Source: Rhodospirillum sp. (GTDB taxonomy: Bacteria > Pseudomonadota > Alphaproteobacteria > Rhodospirillales > Rhodospirillaceae). From it: a DNA stretch of 64,000 nt. Below, piece after piece: positions 8,328 through 17,174 of this stretch; the first letter of the stretch is position 1; each line of letters starts with the position of its first letter. Location of the stretch: assembly GCA_021741145.1 (NCBI GenBank), contig JAIOYK010000017.1, forward strand, positions 30,187 through 94,186, written 5' to 3'. The notes beneath the pieces were generated by a model, which did no database searches, was not told where the DNA came from, and saw only the letters and a program-made list of their open reading frames with translations. The translations under genes and the position numbers were made by a program.

Positions 8328-9073
8328 GCGAAGACACGAAGACGGCCGAAACGAAGGGGGGGGAACCGCCCATCCTGTCCGTGTCGGACCTGACGGTGCG
8401 CATGGGCACCCAGGAGATCCTGCGTGGGGTCTCCCTGACCGTGCCCCGGGGGGGCGTGGTCAGCGTGTTGGGCGCCAATGGCGTGGGCAAGACGACCCTG
8501 ATGCGGGCCATCTCGGGGATCTATAAAGCGTCCTCCGGCTCGATCCTGTTCGAGGGGCGGGAGATCGCGGGCATGCCCAGCCATGGCATCGTCGCACTGG
8601 GCTTGGCCCAGGCGCCGGAGGGGCGACAGATCTTTTCCAATATGACCGTGAAGGAAAACCTTCGTTTGGGTGGCCTGAAGGCCAGGGGCGATCTGGAGGC
8701 GCGGCGAGAGCGGATCCTGACCCTTTTCCCCGTTCTCAAGGAGCGGCTGACTCAAAAGGCGGGCTCCCTGTCGGGCGGCGAGCAGCAGATGCTTTGCATT
8801 GGCCGGGCCATGATGAGTGGCCCCCGGCTGCTGTTGATGGACGAGCCCTCGCTGGGACTGGCGCCAAAGATCGTCAAGCTGATCATGGATTTGATCGCCT
8901 TGATCCGGGCAGAGGGCACGGCGGTCCTGCTGGTCGAACAGAACGCCCGGGCGGCCCTGAAGGTCGCCGACCACGCCCATGTGATGGAGGGGGGTCGGAT
9001 TGTGTTGGACGGTCCCGCCGCGTCGCTGCGGGAGGATCCCCGGGTCATGGAGGCCTATCTCGGTGGCGGATGA
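8324..9073 (+). CDS. livF: ABC transporter ATP-binding protein LivF
   Basis: A 249-aa ATPase with Walker A GANGVGKT (~50-57), the LivF-specific QAPEGRQIFSNMTVKENLRLG, signature LSGGEQQM, Walker B LLLMDEPSLGLAP and H-loop LLVEQNAR. The N-terminal ~15 residues are a hydrophilic extension compared with usual LivF proteins. It starts with ATGA overlap on livG and ends overlapping the start of the SDR gene. The transporter and SDR are therefore one transcript. Confidence 0.9.
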   Translation: MSEDTKTAETKGGEPPILSVSDLTVRMGTQEILRGVSLTVPRGGVVSVLGANGVGKTTLMRAISGIYKASSGSILFEGREIAGMPSHGIVALGLAQAPEGRQIFSNMTVKENLRLGGLKARGDLEARRERILTLFPVLKERLTQKAGSLSGGEQQMLCIGRAMMSGPRLLLMDEPSLGLAPKIVKLIMDLIALIRAEGTAVLLVEQNARAALKVADHAHVMEGGRIVLDGPAASLREDPRVMEAYLGGG

Positions 9074-9836
9074 GGCCGATATCGGGTCCCGGGGAGACGT
9101 CCTGGTCACCGGCGCCTCCTCGGGCATTGGCCGGGCCACGGTGGTCCGGCTCTCGACGCTCGGCTATCGGGTCACGGCGCTGGCCCGGACCGGCGTGGCG
9201 CTTGAAGCCTTGGCCGGGGAAACCGGCTGCCTCCCCCTGGAATTGGACCTGACCGATACCGAAATGATGGAGGAGGTCCTGGGCCACGCGTCCTATGACA
9301 TCCTGGTCAATAACGCCGGAACGGGGGCCGGAATGGGTCCCCTGACCGGTGCCTCGGCCCGGGACGTGGATATCCAGATCGATGTGAACCTGCGCGCGCC
9401 GCTCCATCTGACGCGGCTTTTGCTGCCGGGCATGGTGGCCCGGGGGCGGGGCCATGTGGTGAGTATCGGATCCATCGCCGGGCGGTATCCTTTCCCGGGC
9501 ATGGCCGTCTATGGCGGGGTCAAGGCGGCCATCAATCAGATGGCCAAGGCCTTGCGGCTGGACCTGTTGGGCGCGGGCATACGGGTCACTACCATTGCCC
9601 CGGGGCGGGTGGAAACGGGGATCTTCGCGACCATGCTGAACGGGGACGCCGAGGCCGCCCGGGACCGGTTTTTCGAGGGCTATGAAAGCCTCCTGCCCGA
9701 AGATGTGGCGGAGGCCATCGCCTGGGCCGTGGCCCAACCGCCGCGGGTGAACGTCGGCCATATCGAGCTGACACCCACCCGCCAGGTCCCCGGCGGATTG
9801 AGCTTCGCGCGGGGAAAGGACGGAGACAATGGCTGA
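9063..9836 (+). CDS. Short-chain dehydrogenase/reductase (classical SDR)
   Basis: A 257-aa NAD(P)-dependent oxidoreductase. The cofactor motif TGASSGIG is at residues 16-23, NNAG at 83-86, the catalytic Ser in VVSIGSIAG (~134-137), and YGGVK (Y150, K154). The loop PGRVET after the active site is as in the YdfG/serine-3-dehydrogenase subgroup, which oxidises beta-hydroxy acids, so such a substrate is plausible. GTG 9063 is chosen because GGAGG sits ten bases upstream. It overlaps the livF stop by 11 bp and ends 8 bp inside the next gene. Function within the locus is inferred: conversion of a hydroxy or oxo intermediate. Confidence 0.82.
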   Translation: MADEADIGSRGDVLVTGASSGIGRATVVRLSTLGYRVTALARTGVALEALAGETGCLPLELDLTDTEMMEEVLGHASYDILVNNAGTGAGMGPLTGASARDVDIQIDVNLRAPLHLTRLLLPGMVARGRGHVVSIGSIAGRYPFPGMAVYGGVKAAINQMAKALRLDLLGAGIRVTTIAPGRVETGIFATMLNGDAEAARDRFFEGYESLLPEDVAEAIAWAVAQPPRVNVGHIELTPTRQVPGGLSFARGKDGDNG

Positions 9837-10749
9837 TACGGGAGAGGCGGAGATAGGTTGGGGGCTATTGTTTGGTGCCATGACCGTGGTCATTTGGTCG
9901 GGCTACATGGTGGTTTCCGCCGCCGGGGTCCGCCAGGGGTTGGGAAGTCTTGAGCTGACGGCATTGCGGGCCGGCGTATCCGGGGTGGCGATGCTGCCTT
10001 TTGTGCTGATGAAAGGCAAACGCCGGGGCGGGCTCGCCTTCTTCGGATTGGGGTGGCGCAAGGCCCTGGTGCTCGCGGTCTGCGCCGGGCCGCCCTATTC
10101 CCTGGGGATCGTGGCGGGCCTGTCCCTGGCCCCAGCCAGCCATGGGACGGTGGTCACGCCCGGTCTGATCCCGGTCTTCGGGACCTTGCTGGCCGCGGTG
10201 GTCCTCAAGCAGAGGCCCAGCAAGCGGGGGATCGCCGGATTGGCCATCGTGGTCGCGGGAGTTCTCGCCGTGGGTTGGGACGGCCTGTCCACGGAAACGG
10301 GAAATACCGCCTGGCTGGGAGACTTGTTATTCGCCTCGGTTGCGTTTCTTTGGGCGGTCTTCACGGTCTGCACCCGGGCCTGGGGGGTACCGCCGCTCCA
10401 CGCTTCGGCGGCGGTGTCGGTGCTCTCCCTGATCTACATGCCCCTATGGTGGGGTTGGGCCGGGCCGGGGACTCTGGTCACCGCGCCCTGGACGGTGGTG
10501 GTCTTCCAGGGCGTCTATCAAGGCTTGATGGTGGCGATCCTGGCCATGGTGCTTTATGCCGCGACCGTTCAGCGGCTGGGCGTGGCCAAGGGGGCCCTGT
10601 TCCCGGCCCTGGTGCCGGTGGTTGGTTCGCTGCTGGCCATCGCCATATTGCATGAGGATCCCGGTCCGGGGGCGGTTCTGGGCATGGTTTTCGCCCCCTT
10701 GGGCATGGCCCTGGCCTTTTGGCCGAAGAAGACGATGACATCACCTTAG
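9829..10749 (+). CDS. EamA/DMT-superfamily transporter
   Basis: A 306-aa protein with ten predicted hydrophobic helices in two EamA repeats. The first contains GAMTVVIWSGYMV near the N-terminus. The second starts around LGDLLFASVAFLWAVFTV. The repeat-end motif HGTVVTPGLIPVFGTLLAAVVLKQRPS has its counterpart in LFPALVPVVGSLLAIAILHEDP. Family members mainly export amino acids and related metabolites such as cysteine pathway products. Translationally coupled to the SDR (8-bp overlap), so possibly a relief valve for products of the locus. Confidence 0.85.
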   Translation: MADTGEAEIGWGLLFGAMTVVIWSGYMVVSAAGVRQGLGSLELTALRAGVSGVAMLPFVLMKGKRRGGLAFFGLGWRKALVLAVCAGPPYSLGIVAGLSLAPASHGTVVTPGLIPVFGTLLAAVVLKQRPSKRGIAGLAIVVAGVLAVGWDGLSTETGNTAWLGDLLFASVAFLWAVFTVCTRAWGVPPLHASAAVSVLSLIYMPLWWGWAGPGTLVTAPWTVVVFQGVYQGLMVAILAMVLYAATVQRLGVAKGALFPALVPVVGSLLAIAILHEDPGPGAVLGMVFAPLGMALAFWPKKTMTSP

Positions 10750-10774
10750 GCACATCACGGTAGGACCAAGCATC

Positions 10775-11251
10775 ATGGGGAACGATATCAGCATTCTAGA
10801 ACAGCGGCGGATCGAGGCGGCCTTCGCCAAGGGCATCTATGACGAAATGGCCGCGCGCCTGGGCGTCGACACCGCCCGGGAGATCCTGGGCGCGGCCGTC
10901 GCCCGCATGGCCACGGCCCATGGCCGGAGCCTCGCCGATAAGATGATCGAGGAGGGCAAGCCGCTTGATATGGAAACCTTCGGGGACCTCCAATCCCTGT
11001 GGAAGCGGGATGGCGCCCTGGAGTCGACCACGCGGGAGCGGACCGAGGAAATTCTGCGTTTCGACGTGACCCGCTGCCGCTACGCGGAGATGTACCGGGA
11101 GATGGGCGTCGCCGATATTGGCGACCTGCTGTCCTGCCGCCGGGATGCCACCATGATCGTCGGCTTTAACCCCGAGGCCCAGCTAGAGCGCTCCCAAACC
11201 ATCATGGGCGGCGCCGACCACTGTGATTTTTGTTATTCCCTGAAAAAATAG
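10775..11251 (+). CDS. L-2-amino-thiazoline-4-carboxylate hydrolase family protein, copy 2
   Basis: A 158-aa protein of PF14196. It has an N-terminal helical part (EQRRIEAAFAKGIYDEMAARLG), then RFDVTRCRYAEMYREMG, LLSCRRD and the characteristic C-terminal ADHCDFCYSLKK. It has four cysteines, two of them in the terminal CxxC. It is only distantly similar to copy 1 at 3490: the cysteine positions differ and it lacks the LCAIAGC element. The start ATG 10775 follows a short gap after the EamA gene, and the following M20 gene begins just 11 bp downstream of the stop. The pairing of an ATC-type hydrolase with an amidohydrolase mirrors the known L-ATC to N-carbamoyl-cysteine to cysteine route, although the M20 subfamily here differs. 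Confidence 0.8.
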   Translation: MGNDISILEQRRIEAAFAKGIYDEMAARLGVDTAREILGAAVARMATAHGRSLADKMIEEGKPLDMETFGDLQSLWKRDGALESTTRERTEEILRFDVTRCRYAEMYREMGVADIGDLLSCRRDATMIVGFNPEAQLERSQTIMGGADHCDFCYSLKK

Positions 11252-11262
11252 GAACCCTGGGC

Positions 11263-12432
11263 ATGTCTGGCCTTCTCCCCCAAATCGCCTCCCTGACCGA
11301 GGATATGAAGGGCTGGCGCCGCCATTTGCACGCCCATCCGGAAACCGCCTTCGAGGAACACAACACCGCCGATTTCGTCGCGGACCTGCTGACCGGCTTC
11401 GGCGTTGAGATCCACCGGGGGTTGGCGGGGACGGGGATTGTCGGCGTGATCCCCGGGAACAAGCCGGGGAACCGCTCCATCGGTCTGCGGGCGGACATGG
11501 ATGCCCTGCATATCCATGAGGAAACCAACCTGCCCCATGCCTCCACCGAGCCGGGGAAGATGCATGCCTGCGGTCATGACGGCCATATGGCCATGCTGCT
11601 GGGGGCGACCAAGCATTTGGCGGCCAACCGGGATTTCGCCGGAACCCTGCATGTGATCTTCCAACCCGCGGAGGAAAACGAAGGGGGGGGACGGGTCATG
11701 GTCGAGCAAGGCTTGTTCGACCAATTCCCCATGGAGGCGGTTTATGGCATGCACAACTGGCCCGGCCTGGACGTCGGCCGGATTGAAAGCCGTGTCGGCC
11801 CCTTGATGGCCGGATACGATATCTTCGAGATCACCCTGCGCGGCAGGGGCGGGCACGCGGCCATGCCGCACCTGGGGACCGATCAGGTTCTGGCCTCCGC
11901 CCATTTGATCTCCGCCCTGCAATCCATTCCGTCGCGCTCCCTGAATCCCCTGGAAAGCGCGGTCGTTTCGGTGACCCAGATCCACGGGGGCGATACCTGG
12001 AACGTGATCCCGTCGGAGGTGGTCTTGCGCGGGACCGTGCGGACCTTCGAGACCCCTGTCCAGGACATGGTGGAAGCCCGCATGACCGAACTGACCGAGA
12101 CGGTGGCCAAGGCCTTCGGCGCCGTAGGAACATTGCGCTACGAACGCCGCTACCCGGCCACGGTGAACAGCGCCGAGGAAACGGCCATCGCCCTGCGGGT
12201 CGCCGCTTCCGTCGTCGGAGAGGAGAGGGTGAATGCCGACTGCCAGCCGACCATGGGAGCGGAGGATTTCGCCTATATGCTCCAGGCCCGCCCCGGCTGC
12301 TACGTGCGTTTGGGAGCCGGGCCCGGTCTGGGAGGCTGCATGCTCCACAACCCGGGCTTCGACTTCAATGACGAGATCCTGGCCGTCGGCGCCAGCTATT
12401 GGGTCCGTTTGGTGGAGGACCAACTGGCCTGA
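11263..12432 (+). CDS. M20 family (M20D) amidohydrolase, hippurate/IAA-amino acid hydrolase type
   Basis: A 389-aa zinc hydrolase. Metal-site motifs are ACGHDGHMAMLLG, FQPAEENEGGG, GMHNWPG and a late MLHNPGFDFND. The dimerisation insert begins around ITLRGRGGHAAMPH. These are typical of M20D enzymes that cleave N-acyl amino acids. ATG 11263 is preceded by AGGA at suitable distance; the open frame extends 33 bp further upstream over the preceding stop. The likely job is the final amide cleavage of a compound imported by the Liv system and opened by the ATC-hydrolase-like proteins. That is inference from gene order. Confidence 0.88.
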   Translation: MSGLLPQIASLTEDMKGWRRHLHAHPETAFEEHNTADFVADLLTGFGVEIHRGLAGTGIVGVIPGNKPGNRSIGLRADMDALHIHEETNLPHASTEPGKMHACGHDGHMAMLLGATKHLAANRDFAGTLHVIFQPAEENEGGGRVMVEQGLFDQFPMEAVYGMHNWPGLDVGRIESRVGPLMAGYDIFEITLRGRGGHAAMPHLGTDQVLASAHLISALQSIPSRSLNPLESAVVSVTQIHGGDTWNVIPSEVVLRGTVRTFETPVQDMVEARMTELTETVAKAFGAVGTLRYERRYPATVNSAEETAIALRVAASVVGEERVNADCQPTMGAEDFAYMLQARPGCYVRLGAGPGLGGCMLHNPGFDFNDEILAVGASYWVRLVEDQLA

Positions 12433-12458
12433 CGAACGGGTCCGATGGGAAAGGCGGA

Positions 12459-14174
12459 TCAGGTCCTTTCCGTGTGGTGGGCCAAATCCACCCAGAACCA
12501 GGCTTGGCCCTTGCCCGCCCGCTTCACGGCGTAGAGGGTCTGGTCGGCCCGGTGCATGACATCGCCGTAGGACTCCCCATCCAGGGGCCAAGCGGCGATG
12601 CCGATGCTTGTCCCGACCCGGGCCACCGCCCCGTCGTCCAGGGGGATCGGGGCGGTGATGGCGGCGATGACCCGTGCGGCGACGGCATCGGCGACCTCGC
12701 GCCAGGATTCCGGGGTGGCGTGGACGAGCAGGACGAACTCGTCCCCCCCCATGCGCACGGCCAGATCCCCCTCCCGCAAGCAGGCGATCAGGCGGCTGGC
12801 GCAATGGCGCAAGACGGCATCTCCCGCTTCGTGGCCCAGGCTGTCATTCACGCGCTTGAACCCGTCCAGATCCATGTACAGGAATGCCACGGCCTGACCG
12901 TCGAGTACCTTGGTGCCACTCAACCCGTCCAAGTGAGCCCGAAGGGCCGTTCTGTTGGGCAGATTTGTCAGGATGTCCTTCAGGGCCATGGTTTCCATCT
13001 TGGCCCGCTGATTGTTGGTGGCGGTCAGGGTATCCACCAGGGCACGCAGGGATCCGGACAGGTATTCGATTTCCCGCGATCCGCCAACGTAGGGCAGGTT
13101 AGCGCCGATGGCCCCATGGCGCAGCCCGTCCGCGGCGCGGGTGATGCTGCGCAGGGGGCGTGTGACGCGCCCGGCCACCAGCCAGGCCAGGAAGGCGAAG
13201 ACGATCGCCGTCGCGATGCCGATGTTGAAGGTGAGGAGTTTCAGGGTTCCCACGGGGGCCAGAGCCTCGGAAACGGGACTGCGGCAGATGACCGTCCAAC
13301 CCAGCCCGGGATAGCTCTTGTATCCCTGTTCCCGCGCATAGCCGGTCAGGTAGCGGGTGCCATTGGGCCAGACGTGGATCCCCCATCCTTCCTTGGGTCC
13401 GTCGGGTCCCCCGGAAAAGACCGCGGGCAATTGGGCGGGCTGACCGGATGGATTGGAGGTCAGAGGGCTGCCCAGGGGCGCGAGCAGCACCCGGTTTTCC
13501 CGGTCGACGATGAACATCTCCACATTCCGCCGGTCCCGAAGGGGGCCGATCAGGGAATCCTGGATCTCCCGCGCCCACCCCCAACCGAGGTGGGCCGCCA
13601 GGATTCCACTTACGCCGTCCTCCCCTTGGATGGGGCGGGACAGGTCGACGAACCGCAGGGGCTCCCCATTGGGGTTTGAGGGCAAGGCCTTGGCCAACAT
13701 GGTCGCCTCGTGCACGTCGCCCACGTAAAGGCCTTTGATTCCCTGCGAGAAGACGGGGCGGTGAGCGACGTTGCTTCCCTCGATCACTCCCCCCGTCGCG
13801 GCCAGGACCGTCCCGTCGGGGCTCAGGTAGCCCATCCAGGTGAACTGGGGAACGGCGGCCTGTATCCGGTCCAGAAGGGCACGGATATGGATGGGATCCG
13901 CCGGATCGGTAAGGGCCTCCATCTCCGCCAGAAGGTCAATTTCCGCGGCACGGGAAAACATACCCCGGTCGAATTTGTCGCCCATGTTGAAGGCGACTTC
14001 CGCGAGTTCCTCGCCAATGGCCGCCTCCACCTCGCGACCGGCCATCCGGCCGACCGACCAGGACAGAAGAATCGCCAAAAGGGTCATTAGAAAACCGAAG
14101 ACCATGGAAACCTGGACACGGAGACCAAGGCGTCCATACCCGAGTTGGTTTATGAACGTGAGCCAAAGAGACAA
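12459..14174 (-). CDS. Membrane diguanylate cyclase with Cache sensor, HAMP and GGDEF domains
   Basis: About 571 aa from the preferred TTG start at 14174, which has AAAAGG ten bases upstream. The open frame reaches 14261 with another TTG. TM1 lies near the N-terminus (VSMVFGFLMTLLAILLSW), followed by a ~250-residue periplasmic double-Cache-like region (FTWMGYLSPDGTVLAATGG; GDVHEATMLAK). TM2 is around FNIGIATAIVFAFLAWLVAG, followed by HAMP (RVTRPLRSITRAADGLRHG) and a GGDEF domain. The active site is RMGGDEF (~residue 476) with the RxxD inhibitory site (REGD) five residues upstream, so the enzyme should make c-di-GMP with product inhibition. No EAL domain. It converges on the M20 gene. Confidence 0.9.
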   Translation of the reverse strand: MSLWLTFINQLGYGRLGLRVQVSMVFGFLMTLLAILLSWSVGRMAGREVEAAIGEELAEVAFNMGDKFDRGMFSRAAEIDLLAEMEALTDPADPIHIRALLDRIQAAVPQFTWMGYLSPDGTVLAATGGVIEGSNVAHRPVFSQGIKGLYVGDVHEATMLAKALPSNPNGEPLRFVDLSRPIQGEDGVSGILAAHLGWGWAREIQDSLIGPLRDRRNVEMFIVDRENRVLLAPLGSPLTSNPSGQPAQLPAVFSGGPDGPKEGWGIHVWPNGTRYLTGYAREQGYKSYPGLGWTVICRSPVSEALAPVGTLKLLTFNIGIATAIVFAFLAWLVAGRVTRPLRSITRAADGLRHGAIGANLPYVGGSREIEYLSGSLRALVDTLTATNNQRAKMETMALKDILTNLPNRTALRAHLDGLSGTKVLDGQAVAFLYMDLDGFKRVNDSLGHEAGDAVLRHCASRLIACLREGDLAVRMGGDEFVLLVHATPESWREVADAVAARVIAAITAPIPLDDGAVARVGTSIGIAAWPLDGESYGDVMHRADQTLYAVKRAGKGQAWFWVDLAHHTERT

Positions 14175-14616
14175 AGAGGGATAGCCTTTTGATTTGGCGC
14201 GTTGTCGCCACCTTTTGATTTCTATCCCGTCACTATAGGCGCGATGGGTGGATGGGGCCAAGTATTTTGAGATTCTTGTCTTTTTGAATGTAAATTAAAA
14301 GATGTATTCAGCGAAGGAAGCACGTCGGGAATCGGCGTGGAGCTGTTGCTCGACCCAGCGTCGCGCGCTCATACCAAGGTGCCTGGGTTGAAACCCAGGC
14401 ACCTTGTATCGTGTTCAAACGCCACGCGGGCTGGTATAACGTGTCCGAAGGTGTGATGTTGGCTATCCCCGGGGGTGGCTCTGCCCTTAGCGGAGACCCC
14501 GAGGCCGTTGGAGACGCCATGCCCGACTGCCCCCGCCGCCTTGGCGACGGGGGCTATTTCATGAGAATTGATCCCGGTTATGGGTTTGGCTCGAAGCGAC
14601 CAAAACGGACCGTGTC
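14175..14616. other. Intergenic region with long perfect hairpin
   Basis: No gene is supported here. The first ~130 bases are comparatively AT-rich and probably hold the promoter of the cyclase gene. A 30-bp near-perfect palindrome occupies 14376-14405. A second GC-rich hairpin (GCCCCCG...CGGGGGC, ~14529-14554) follows. Between them lies GC-rich sequence with several small inverted repeats but no convincing open frame. Confidence 0.5.
14376..14405. repeat. 30-bp palindrome with 14-bp perfect arms
   Basis: AAGGTGCCTGGGTT is followed by two bases and its exact reverse complement. No U-tract follows on either strand, so a simple terminator is unlikely. The T-loop-like GGTTGAAACC inside is coincidental: no acceptor or anticodon arm is present. 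Confidence 0.7.
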
Positions 14617-15573
14617 CTATGCCGTTTCGAGCACCAGTTGGGCGGCGGCGAGGTCTTCGAGGGCCGCGCCCACGGACTTGAAGAGGGTGATCTCACCGGG
14701 AGAGGTCCGACCCGGAGTCTGGCCCCGGCACAGGTCGAACAGGTCACCGACCACGGCGTTCGGGGTCAGGGCGCCGGAAGCCAGGGCCTGAACCATGTCT
14801 CCCCCCTCGGACAGGGCGCCATTCCGCGTATCGACATGCACTTGGCAGCGCCGCACGGCTTCGTCGTCGCATTCCCGCATCTGGGGGGTGAAGGCCCCCA
14901 CAAGATCCAGGTGTGCCCCGGGCTTGAGCCAATCCCCCAGGACCAAGGGTTCTCGGGACAGGGTGGCGCAAGACACCAAGTCCGCGGCGCGAACGGCGGC
15001 CTCAAGGTCGGTCGCGACCTCCAGGGCGATGGGAAGCACGGGCGCCAACTCCGCCCGCAGGGCTTGGGCCTTGGCGGGATCCCGGGCCCAAAGGAGAACC
15101 CGTTCCAACGAGGGGCGGACGGTCAGATGGGCTTCGATCAGATTGGGCGCCAGACGCCCCGCGCCGACCATGACCATGGTCCGGGCGTCCTTCCGGACCA
15201 GGAAGCGGGCGGCGAGCGCGCTCGCCGCCGCGGTCCGTCGGGCGGTGACCTCGCCCCCGTCCAGAATCGCCAAGGGCATGCCCGTCGCCCCATCGAGGGC
15301 GAGAACGCTGGCCGCGACGGCGGGAAGGCCCCGCGCCCCGTTGCCCGGGTAGACCGTGGCGATCTTCACCACGCAGATCCGGTCCGAGGGATCCTCTCCC
15401 AGGGCCCAGGCGGGCATCAGCAGAAGGGTGGCCTCCGCCTCTCCGGGAACGCTCATGCCATGGTGGTGCCGCGTGGGCGCCGCGCAGCCCTCCTGAAATC
15501 GGATCGCCAGCGCATCGATCAGGGCGGGCCAGGGCAGATGGTCACGGACGGCGGCGGTATCGAAGACACGCAT
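14617..15573 (-). CDS. Ornithine cyclodeaminase/mu-crystallin family protein
   Basis: A 318-aa protein. The start ATG 15573 (MRVFDTAAVRDH) has GGAG seven bases upstream and is preferred over a Met six codons earlier. Family landmarks are the substrate-side KIATVYPGNGARGLPAV, then LDGGEVTARRTAAASALAA, the NAD-binding MVMVGAGRLAPN, and the conserved DLVGAFTPQMREC with the catalytic Asp. Members interconvert imino and amino acids (ornithine to proline, ketimine reduction, alanine dehydrogenase), and the exact substrate cannot be assigned. It appears monocistronic on the minus strand. Confidence 0.85.
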   Translation of the reverse strand: MRVFDTAAVRDHLPWPALIDALAIRFQEGCAAPTRHHHGMSVPGEAEATLLLMPAWALGEDPSDRICVVKIATVYPGNGARGLPAVAASVLALDGATGMPLAILDGGEVTARRTAAASALAARFLVRKDARTMVMVGAGRLAPNLIEAHLTVRPSLERVLLWARDPAKAQALRAELAPVLPIALEVATDLEAAVRAADLVSCATLSREPLVLGDWLKPGAHLDLVGAFTPQMRECDDEAVRRCQVHVDTRNGALSEGGDMVQALASGALTPNAVVGDLFDLCRGQTPGRTSPGEITLFKSVGAALEDLAAAQLVLETA

Positions 15574-15666
15574 GGGGACTCTCCAGGACATCGGACGGGG
15601 ACGCGGAATGGAAAATTGGATCCAATGTTAGGGTGCACGCGTTCCAGGCGAAAGGAAAAATGGAAA

Positions 15667-15696
15667 ACGGCGCTCCTTCGGGGGAAGGAACGCCGT
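15667..15696 (-). terminator. Rho-independent terminator (minus strand)
   Basis: ACGGCG-n-TCCTT / AAGGA-n-CGCCGT stem with a CGGGGG loop. On the minus strand it is followed by TTTTCCATTTTTCC. It lies between the small minus-strand gene at 15824-16069 and the cyclodeaminase gene, and so ends the small gene's transcript. Confidence 0.8.
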
Positions 15697-15823
15697 CTCC
15701 AAGTCGCCCGAAGGGAAAGGGCCAAGGATTCTTGGGGGAAATCCGCTCGGCGCGCCCCTGGTGGGAGAGGGATATGCGCGCGGAGTTGGCCCCCTTCCCC
15801 TTCGAGCTGGTCTCGTCCGGTGT

Positions 15824-16069
15824 TTAGTGGGCCGCCCAAGTGGTGGGGGAGGGGGCGGCCGCGCCCCGGACGAGGCGTCGAATGAAACGGACCAGACCGA
15901 CGAGCGCCAGCGCCATGGTCTGGGATTGCAGTCTCCGGGCCCGGTAGTGAAGGGTGATCGGATCAATACGGGGGGATGGCGCCGACGGGTCGACGCCCAC
16001 GCCATTCCAGGGGGAGGACATGGGGGGAACTTTCAATTGCAGGACATTGGGACAGGAATTTAGAGACAC
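15824..16069 (-). CDS. Small hypothetical protein (81 aa)
   Basis: No function recognised. The frame starts with GTG 16069, has AGGAG 11 bases upstream, and is followed by a strong terminator on the same strand, which argues for a real transcript. The C-terminal half is an amphipathic basic segment (HYRARRLQSQTMALALVGL, then VRFIRRLVRG). It resembles the short basic helix proteins common in alphaproteobacteria, some of them membrane- or RNA-associated. The N-terminal ~35 residues look unstructured, so a later start (for example Met at 16021) is possible. Confidence 0.45.
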   Translation of the reverse strand: MSLNSCPNVLQLKVPPMSSPWNGVGVDPSAPSPRIDPITLHYRARRLQSQTMALALVGLVRFIRRLVRGAAAPSPTTWAAH

Positions 16070-16283
16070 ATCAACGGGCGCTCCTGGCGCCTGGAAAGAA
16101 ATATAGGGTTGGTCCCATGGTACGTCTCGCGTGCTTTCCGCGGACCTGAATTGTCCCTACCGCATAGGAACTTTAGTATTGATTATTCGGCGGGCTGTTC
16201 CCTTTTGGCCCCCATGGCTTTTGCCTTGAAATTGGGCTAAAGGTGACGCTTCCCCTCGTCTTATCCGCTTTGGAGACATCCCG

Positions 16284-17174
16284 ATGAGCAGCACCCCCTC
16301 CGCCCCTCCAGCATTTTGGCAGGTGGACGTGACCCTTTCCAAGGCCGCCTTGGATCCCTTGGAAGCGGCCCTGGAGGGAATGAGCGTGGCCTTGATGAGC
16401 ACCGAGGTGGACGAGGCCAAGGGGCTGTGGAGGCTTCAAGCCCTATGCGAGGACAAGCCCGACATGGCGGTCCTCTCCGCGGCCCTGTCCCTGGCCGCCG
16501 CCGCGACCCGGACCGAAGAGGCTAAAGCGAGCGTTACCCGCTTGGAAGGGCGTGACTGGCTGCGTGAGAACCTGGTGGCCTTTCCGCCCATCCAGGTGGG
16601 TCGGTTCTTCGTCCATGGCTCCCATCACGCCGATCCCCATCCGGTGGGATGTTGGCCCCTTTTGGTCGACGCGGCGACGGCCTTCGGGTCTGGAGACCAC
16701 AACAGCACCCGGGGCTGCCTGATGGCCATGGACGCCCTGACCCGGAAGCGCCGCTTCGCCAATGTGTTGGACATGGGGTGCGGCTCGGGAATCCTTTCGC
16801 TCGCCGCCGCCCGGGCCTGGGCCTGTCCGGTGTTGGGCGTGGATATTGATCAGGAATCCGTGCGGGTGTCTCGGCTGAATGCCCGGATCAATGGCCTGTC
16901 CAGCCACATCCGCGCCATTCCCGGCAACGGCGCCAAGGGACGGGAGGTGCTCGAGAGGGGACCCTATGATCTAATTCTGGCCAATATCCTGGCTCGACCC
17001 CTGCGGAGTTTGGCCAAACCGCTGGCGAGCTTGCTCGCCAGCGGCGGCATTGTCGTGCTGGCCGGCCTGCTGGACCGCCAGGAACGGATGGTGCTGGATG
17101 CCTATGCCACCCAGGGTCTTCGCCTGATCCGCCGTATCCACCTGGAACCCTGGTCAACCCTGGTTCTGGGGTAA
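16284..17174 (+). CDS. prmA: Ribosomal protein L11 methyltransferase PrmA
   Basis: A 296-aa SAM-dependent methyltransferase of normal PrmA length. The N-terminal substrate-recognition domain is followed by AFGSGDHNSTRGCL (the family signature AFGTGxHxTT), the SAM-binding LDMGCGSGILSLAA, the acidic VDIDQES, and the catalytic region LILANILARPL. It trimethylates L11 on the ribosome. Transcribed alone on the plus strand. A small hairpin (CTTGGCG...CGCCAAG, ~17183-17211) follows the stop. Confidence 0.95.
   Translation: MSSTPSAPPAFWQVDVTLSKAALDPLEAALEGMSVALMSTEVDEAKGLWRLQALCEDKPDMAVLSAALSLAAAATRTEEAKASVTRLEGRDWLRENLVAFPPIQVGRFFVHGSHHADPHPVGCWPLLVDAATAFGSGDHNSTRGCLMAMDALTRKRRFANVLDMGCGSGILSLAAARAWACPVLGVDIDQESVRVSRLNARINGLSSHIRAIPGNGAKGREVLERGPYDLILANILARPLRSLAKPLASLLASGGIVVLAGLLDRQERMVLDAYATQGLRLIRRIHLEPWSTLVLG

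Noticed and set aside
14376..14405. tRNA T-arm
   Set aside because: The GGTTGAAACC loop is part of a longer palindrome and no acceptor, D or anticodon arms can be formed.
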